Part shown: positions 58,043 to 64,000 of the stretch, in pieces
Position numbering within the stretch: the first letter of the stretch is position 1
Layout: each line of letters begins with the position of its first letter
Source: Boswellia sacra
Lineage: Eukaryota > Streptophyta > Magnoliopsida > Sapindales > Burseraceae
NCBI GenBank assembly: GCA_013180625.2
Contig: SNVD02002289.1
Span: forward strand, 930,001-994,000
Reading direction: 5' to 3'
Length of the DNA stretch: 64,000 bases
The notes under the pieces: model-generated
What the model was told of the DNA's origin: nothing
Databases searched by the model: none
Seen by the model: only the letters and a program-made list of their open reading frames with translations
Program-made: the position numbers and the translations under genes

Positions 58043-59026
58043 GTGCCTCCATTTCCTCAAGCATTAGCTATACAAAAGAAACCAACTCACAATTCTGAAA
58101 TCTTTGAAATTTTCAAACAGGTAAAGGTCAACATTCCCTTACTTGATGCGATCAAACAGGTACCTTCTTATGCAAAATTTTTGAAAGACTTGTGCACTGT
58201 GAAAAGAAAATTGAATATGAAAAAGAAGGCCTTTCTACCCGAGCAAGTAAGTGCTATTCTTCAAAATAATAATACAGTGAAATATAAGGATACAGGTTGT
58301 CCTACAATTTCATGTGTTATTGGAGACCATAAAATTGAACAAGCTTTACCTGATCTTGGTGCTAGTGTGAATTTGCTTCCATACTCAGTTTTTAAGAAAC
58401 TCAAGCTAGATGAGTTAAAACCCACTTCTGTGACTCTTTTGCTTGCTGATAGATCAATTAAAGTACCAAGAGGAGTAATACAAGATGTGTTAGTTCAAGT
58501 CGATAAGTTCATTTATCCAGTGGATTTTATCATCTTGGACACACAACCAGTGGAAGTATGCAATTCAATTCCTGTTATTTTAGGGCGTCCATTTCTAGCT
58601 ACCTCTAATGCTTTGATTAATTGCAGGAATGGAGTCATGAAGCTATCATTCAGAAACATGATATTGGAACTTAACGTTTTAAATATGTGCAAACAACCAC
58701 ATGAAGAAGAAGATAACATTGAGGAGGCCAATATAATTGAAACTATTGTGGAAGACCATATCCAAAAAAGGAGTTCTTTTGACCCTTTGAAAACTTGTTT
58801 AGTGAATTCATTAGAATCAAGTATGGAACTTGAGTCTAATCTTTCTTATATATGTTCTTTATTGGATTGTGCACAGGTGATGGAAAAAGGCTCTAAACCA
58901 AGATTCGAAGAATTGGGGCAAATGAATGAAAGTAAGGAAGAGGAAGCTCCCAAGTTAGAACTAAAGCCCTTACCTGAAGGACTGAAATATGCATATCTTA
59001 GGAGAATCAGACATATCCGGTGGTAA
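58043..59026 (+). CDS. B3 aspartic protease region, open
   Basis: 327 codons. The N-terminal part is the gag-protease linker (QVPSYAKFLKDLCTVKRKL). The aspartic protease has PDLGASVNLLPYSVF (catalytic Asp), LLLADRSIKVPRGVI, and VILGRPFLATSNALI at the flap-distal end. The tail LELKPLPEGLKYAYL is the linker before RT. Longest open frame of this element; in life it would be part of gag-pol. The domain processes the polyprotein. The preceding frame ends in a stop at 57991. Confidence 0.85.
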   Translation: MPPFPQALAIQKKPTHNSEIFEIFKQVKVNIPLLDAIKQVPSYAKFLKDLCTVKRKLNMKKKAFLPEQVSAILQNNNTVKYKDTGCPTISCVIGDHKIEQALPDLGASVNLLPYSVFKKLKLDELKPTSVTLLLADRSIKVPRGVIQDVLVQVDKFIYPVDFIILDTQPVEVCNSIPVILGRPFLATSNALINCRNGVMKLSFRNMILELNVLNMCKQPHEEEDNIEEANIIETIVEDHIQKRSSFDPLKTCLVNSLESSMELESNLSYICSLLDCAQVMEKGSKPRFEELGQMNESKEEEAPKLELKPLPEGLKYAYLRRIRHIRW

Positions 59027-59061
59027 TTTCTTCATCCCTCACAAGCGAGCAATAAGGTAAG

Positions 59062-60300
59062 TTGATAGAAGTGCTTGAAAGGCACAAAAATGCAATCGGA
59101 TGGACTTTAAAAGGCATAAAAGGCATTAACCCTTTGATTTGTACACATAGAGTACATTTAGAAGAAAATGCCAAAACATTCCAACAACCTCAAAGGAGAT
59201 TAAATCCCCACATGAAAGAGGTCATTAGGGCTGAAGTTCTCAAACTACTTGATATGGGAATTATCTACCCTATTTCTGATAGTAAGTGGGTAAGCCCTAC
59301 ACAAGTAGTACCTAAGAAATCTAGCATTACAGTAGTCAAAAATGAAAAGGTTGAATTATTGCCAAATCGAGTCTCATCTAGTTGGAGGATGTGCATTGAT
59401 TATAGAAAATTGCATGTTGTCACTAGAAAAGACCATTTTTCTTTACCATTCCTTGACCAAATTCTAGAAAGAGTAGCAAGACACCTCTACTACTGCTTCT
59501 TGATGGATATTCAGGCTATTATCAAATTCCTATTGCAATCGAAGACCAAGAAAAGACCACATCCACGTTCTCCTTTGGCACTTTTGCATTCAGGAGAATG
59601 CTTTTTGGACTTTGTAATGCCCCAGCCACTTTTCAAAGATGCATGTTAAGTATTTTTAGTGACATGGTTGAGCATTGTTTAGAAGTTTTTATGGATGATT
59701 TAACTGTCTTTGGAAACTCTTTTGACAACTGTCTTAAAAAGTTAGAAAAAGTTCTAAAAAGGTGTATAGAAAAAGGTCTTATTTTGAATTAGAAAAAATG
59801 TCGTTATATGGTTACTTCGGGAATTGTCTTAGGTCATATGGTGTCTTCTAAGGGAATTGAAGTGGACAAAGCAACAGTTGAATTAATTTCCCATTTGCCT
59901 CCACCAAAAACAGTCAAAGAAGTCCGTTCATTCTTAAGGCATGCTGGATTTTATAAGAGGTTCATAAGAAATTTCAGTACTATATCTAAACCTCTTTGTA
60001 ACCTCTTAATAAAAGACACTTCTTTTGAATGGACTCATGAATGTCAAAATGCCTTTGATAAGTTAATTGGAATTTTAACAGTTGTTTCAATTATGCAATC
60101 TCTCGATTGGTCCTTGCTTTTCGAATTGATATGTGATGCAGGTGATTATGCCGTTGGCACCGTCTTAGGACAGAGAAAAGAAAGCAAGCCTTATGTGATA
60201 TACTATGCAAGTAGGACTTTAAATGATGCATAAATGAATTACACAACAACTGAAAAAGAACTACTTGCAAGAGTATTTGCATCGAACAAATTTTGATCTT
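59062..60300 (+). pseudogene. B3 reverse transcriptase and RNase H start, frameshifted
   Basis: RT begins at 59062 (IEVLERHKNAIGWTL) and carries RMCIDYRKLHVVTRKDH. The frame is lost near 59510 and regained at 59598 (MLFGLCNAPATFQRCMLSIF), with the catalytic VFMDDLTVFGN at about 59685. A TAG at 59790 and further shifts precede RNase H (LICDAGDYAVGTVLGQR, near 60130). Stops near 60231 and 60297. Confidence 0.86.
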
Positions 60301-61822
60301 ATTTAATTGGTTCTTCCACGATTGTTTACACTGACCATGCAGTTGTAAGATATTTAATGTCTAAATAGGATACAAAACCTAGATTGATACGGTGGATCTT
60401 ATTGCTCCAAGAATTCAACATCACAATAAAGGATAAGAAAGGAGCTGAAAATGTCGTTGCAGACCATCTGTCCAGGTTGACGACAGATACATTAATTGAA
60501 ACATCACCTATCAATGACTCTTTTCCTAATGAATTTTTATTCTCTATTGCTATTGTACCTTGGTTTGCTAACATTGTAGATTTTCTTGCAACAGGTAAAA
60601 TGCCAACTCATTGGAATGCTCAAGACAAAAGGAAGTTTTTGACTGAGGTGAAAAATTTGTATTGGAATGACTCATATCTGTTCAAATATTGTCTGGATCA
60701 AATAATTAGAAGATGTATACCCGATAATGAGGTAAGTTGTGTTATTAATTTTTGTCATTCTGAAGCATGTGGAAGACATTTTTCATCTAGAAAAACAGCT
60801 GCTAAAATCTTGCAATGTGGATTTTATTGGCCGTTTAAAGATGCACATGTTTTGCAAAACTTGTGAAAATTGTCAAAAATTGGGATCCATTTCAAAACGA
60901 AACATGATGCCTTTGAATCCCATTCTTATTGTTGAAATCTTTGACTGTTGGGGTATTGATTTTATGGGACCTTTCCACCATCATTTGGTTTTGTGTACAT
61001 TCTTGTTGCAATAGACTATGTTTCAAAATGGGTCGAGGCAATTCCATGTCGAAACAATGATCACAAAACAGTTATCAAATTCTTGAAAGAGAATATCTTG
61101 TGTAGATTTAGAATTCCTCGAGCTATTATTAGTGATGGGGGTGCACATTTTTGTAACAAACCATTAAAACTTTAATGAAGAAATATGGAATAACCCATAA
61201 AATTTCTACACCTTATCACCCACAAACAAGTGGACAAGTTGAGTTAGCTAATAGGGAGATAAAATAGATCTTAGAAAAAACGGTTAACCCAAATCGTAAA
61301 GATTGATCTTTAAGACTTAATGATGTACTTTAGGCTTACAAAATATCATTGGGAATGTCTCCTTATAGATTAGTTTATGAAAAACCTTGTCACTTGCCTG
61401 TGGAAATTGATCATAAAGCTTATTGAGCCATTAAAACATTTAACACAAATTTGGATGATGCTTGCAAGTTACATAAACTCCAACTAAGTGAACTTGAAGA
61501 AATCAGGAATGAGGCCTATGAAAATTCTAAAATCTACAAATAAAAAATAAAGGTTTTTCATGACAAATTCATTATTAGAAAATCTTTTGAACCCTTACAA
61601 GAAGTTCTTTTATATGATTCAAGATTGCACTTGTTTTCTAGTAAACTTCGGTCTTGTTGGACTGGGCCTTTCATTGTTAAAAATGTTTTTCCTCATGGAA
61701 TAGTTGAAATTGAGAACCCAAAAAATGGTCATGTGTTTAAAGTTAATGGACAATGGTTAAAACCATTCTTTGCAAATTTTGACCAAAATGAAGAGTCTAT
61801 TGCTTTAATCGATCCTTTTTAA
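60301..61822 (+). pseudogene. B3 RNase H end and integrase, broken
   Basis: RNase H ends with [13 protein letters not shown] (near 60450-60490). Integrase zinc finger: [10 protein letters not shown] ... CKTCENCQ across a frameshift near 60835. Core: GIDFMGPF (first Asp), [10 protein letters not shown] (second Asp, near 61135), [10 protein letters not shown] (Glu, near 61240). Several stops and frame changes between 61005 and 61545; the last open part is 61625-61822 (LRSCWTGPFIVKNVFPHG). The catalytic triad is retained, unlike in the family A copy. Confidence 0.86.
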
Positions 61823-61946
61823 GGATTGATTTTTCCCAGTCAAGTGGCGAATACGGTATTCTATGGATTTTAAAGTCAGTTTTTCAGTTCCCTAAAAAAT
61901 GTTGCTCACCTTGCATCCATTTTCTTTTCTTCTCTCGCATTTTCAC

Positions 61947-62495
61947 ATGGATACCATTCTCTCAAATCTGCACAAACATTTTCCCTCTCTTCTTCAAAAT
62001 GATTTGCTTAAAATTTGCAAAGCTCGCATAGAAAGTCTAAGGATGTTGATGAGCAAGGGTATTCTTGCTGATTTAAGATGATTAATTGAAGCCAAGGTTC
62101 GATTTTCTTATGAGTTTTCAGATAATCTTGTTTCTCACATACCAGGTTTAGGAAAAAGCTCTTATGCCAAAAAGCGAAGAGCGAAAAGGTTACAAGTTTG
62201 TCACAAATGTGCAAGATGGACTTATAACCAACGTTGCCACTCCTTGGGATATTTGTCTAATAATCGAGAGGATAAACTACAATTCGTCAAGAATGGACTG
62301 AGTAGGGAGTCTTTGGATGATATCCGATTGACTCTTGAGACACATTCTTGTGGACTTGTGCAACGTGAAATTTCGAAATTGTGGATACAATTCTGAGATG
62401 AGCAGGAACGCTATAATCTTGGGAATCTGACTCAAAACGACCCTATTTGCCAGTTTATAAGAAAACTTGATGGGAAGCATATCCTCAACTCGTAG
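61947..62495 (+). pseudogene. B3 Cys-rich third ORF, two in-frame stops
   Basis: 183 codons in one frame, collinear without length change of more than two codons with the family A ORF at 30655-31209. Shared blocks: YAKKRRAKRLQVCHKCARW (basic run plus CX2C), NREDKLQFVKNGLS, LETHSCGLVQRE, CQFIRKLDGK. The third Cys of the cluster is Tyr here. In-frame TGA codons at 62079-62081 and near 62395 fit single transitions, so the frame was open until recently. Function unknown. Confidence 0.7.
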
Positions 62496-62824
62496 AAGGT
62501 GTTTAAGCCGTTTCTGGATGTAAAAACAGAGGAAGATGTGAGCCACAGTCAACACTACCTGTACATATGCATGTGTGCCATCATTTTTTAATTTTAATGC
62601 CTTATAGCTGTCATTTTTGAATTTGTATCTTTTGTTTGACTTGTGTATTTATGGTGTCTTATTTCATCATCTTTTTTTGAATTTCTATGCATTATTGTCA
62701 TATTTTTCAACAAACAACCGAGCTACCTATCTAGATGTCATCATTAGCATACCTTTTTGCAATCTATAAATATCACATCTCTTGTTCTCTTCTTCACACA
62801 TAGTTAGAGAGTTGCATAATATGG
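62496..62824 (+). other. B3 3' remnant and junction
   Basis: Continues the family B post-ORF sequence (compare 15905-16035 in B1) to about 62660. No polypurine tract or 3' LTR follows, so B3 is truncated. The remaining stretch to 62824 is unassigned. Confidence 0.55.
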
Positions 62825-64000
62825 AGGAAACTTCAAAGCGTCGAACATAAGCTATAACTTGACCTTGTTGCATTAACACACACCCAATCCATTCAAGGAG
62901 GCATCAGTGAACACTACATAATTAACTCCACATTGTGGTATCACAAGAATAGGTATTGAAGTTAATCTTTTCTTTAACTCTTGGAATGCTTGCTCACATC
63001 AATCATTCCATTCGAATTTGACTCATTTCCTTGTTAGTCTAGTCATTGGTGCAGCCAATTGAGAAAAATTCTCGACAAAACGTCGATAGTAACCTGCTAG
63101 ACCCAAGAAACTACGTACTTCAAACACATTTTTTGGTCGTTCCCATTTCATAACTGCTTCCACTTTCGATGGATCCACTGAGATTCCTTGTCTTGACACC
63201 ACATGGCCTTAAAATTTTACTTCTGATAGCCAAAATTCACATTTACTTAGCTTGGCATAAAGACGATATTCTCTCAGTGTTTCAAGTGCCATATGTAGAT
63301 GTTGCTCATGTTCAACTTTAGATGAAGAATAAATAAAGATATCATCCACAAACACAATTACAAATTGGTCCAAGTGAGGTCTGAAGACACGGTTCATCAA
63401 ATCCATAACGACAATAGGAGCATTAGTTAGTCCAAATGGCATGACCAAAAACTCATAATGCTCATAACGGGTACGAAAAGCAGTCTTTGGTATGTCTCCT
63501 TCCTTTATTCTCAATTGATGATAGCCTGAACGAAGATCTATCTTGGAAAAACAGCAAGATCCTCTTAACTGGTCGAACAAATCATCAATCCTAGGTAAAG
63601 GATATTTGTTTTTCACTGTAACCTGATTTAACTGCCTGTAATCTATACATAAACGTAATGAACCATCTTTCTTCTTCACAAACAATGCTAGTACACCCCA
63701 AGGAGAAGTACTTGGTCGGATGAATCCTTTTTCTAACAACTCTTCTAGTTGTAGCTTTAGCTCCCTCAATTCTGTTGGAGCCATTCGGTAAGGAGCAACT
63801 GAAATGGGTGCCATACTTGGATACACCTCAATAGCAAACTCCACTTCTCTAGTTGGAGGTAACCCAGACAACTCTTCAGGAAAAACATCAGGGAAATCAC
63901 TTACCACATGAGAAAGTTCAGAAACCCCTTTATTAGTCTCTTCTACCAATATACTTGCTATCATGCTTCTGACCCCATTTTGGTTTTGCAACCCAAGCAA
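62825..64000 (-). pseudogene. Ty3/gypsy reverse transcriptase/RNase H fragment (Tekay/Del-like), cut by the window edge
   Basis: The open part 63209-64000 covers the protease-RT linker ([20 protein letters not shown]) and [60 protein letters not shown], catalytic FVDDIFIYS. After a TAA at 63209 RT continues ([16 protein letters not shown]) and RNase H starts near 62960 with several stops, ending abruptly near 62825. RT style fits the Tekay/Del chromovirus lineage. The upstream parts lie outside the window. Confidence 0.85.

Overview
The window is repeat-dense nuclear DNA of a flowering plant, probably a eudicot. The evidence is AT-rich sequence, plant LTR-retrotransposon families (SIRE-type Ty1/copia, a chromodomain Ty3/gypsy element, Athila-type Ty3/gypsy with tRNA-Asp primer sites), a plant LONELY GUY (LOG) gene copy and remnants of a MORF/DAG-type organellar RNA-editing factor gene. 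I cannot name the species. No intact ordinary host gene was found; nearly all recognisable coding sequence belongs to transposable elements or pseudogenes.

Layout. 1-10889: a Ty1/copia element on + whose pol lacks reverse transcriptase/RNase H, with a complete chromovirus (4028-9713, reverse) inside its 3' LTR. The copia element itself sits in an LTR remnant (10890-11367) of a second family, called B here, which abuts a CACTA-like end at 11941. 13234-19720: family B element B1 (reverse), with 1377-bp LTRs and a CATCT target duplication; it keeps gag but has lost nearly all of pol. 19721-23196: intergenic. 23784-25358 plus 38473-41489: copy A of a segmental duplication whose copy B is 43370-47938. 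Each copy carries a broken MORF-like gene, and copy A is split by a young 12.5-kb Athila-type element, family A (25992-38467, reverse), with 1425-bp LTRs and a perfect CAATT target duplication. 48630-55861: a roughly 360-bp repeat present in inverted and tandem copies, a displaced piece of family B LTR, a hairpin MITE and an Emigrant/pogo-like remnant. 55862-62660: family B element B3 (forward), truncated at both ends, with degenerate gag-PR-RT-RH-INT and a third ORF. 62825-64000: part of another Ty3/gypsy pol (reverse) running off the window.

The most interesting object is the family A element. Between its pol and its 3' LTR it carries a full-length, intronless, same-strand LOG reading frame (29388-30038, cytokinin activation), preceded by a TATA-like box and a 67-bp tandem repeat. 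Comparison with B1 suggests the LOG segment (about 29345-30590) is an insertion, that is, a captured host gene. The element also carries a small Cys-rich ORF directly after integrase that B3 shares, with almost the same length despite LTR divergence: an apparent conserved accessory ORF. The same element contains a perfect back-to-back Tn5/Nextera mosaic-end pair at 34842-34879, which is a library or assembly artefact, so the local sequence there should not be trusted.

Sequence relations between repeats were judged by eye. Divergences and boundaries marked approximate need alignment.
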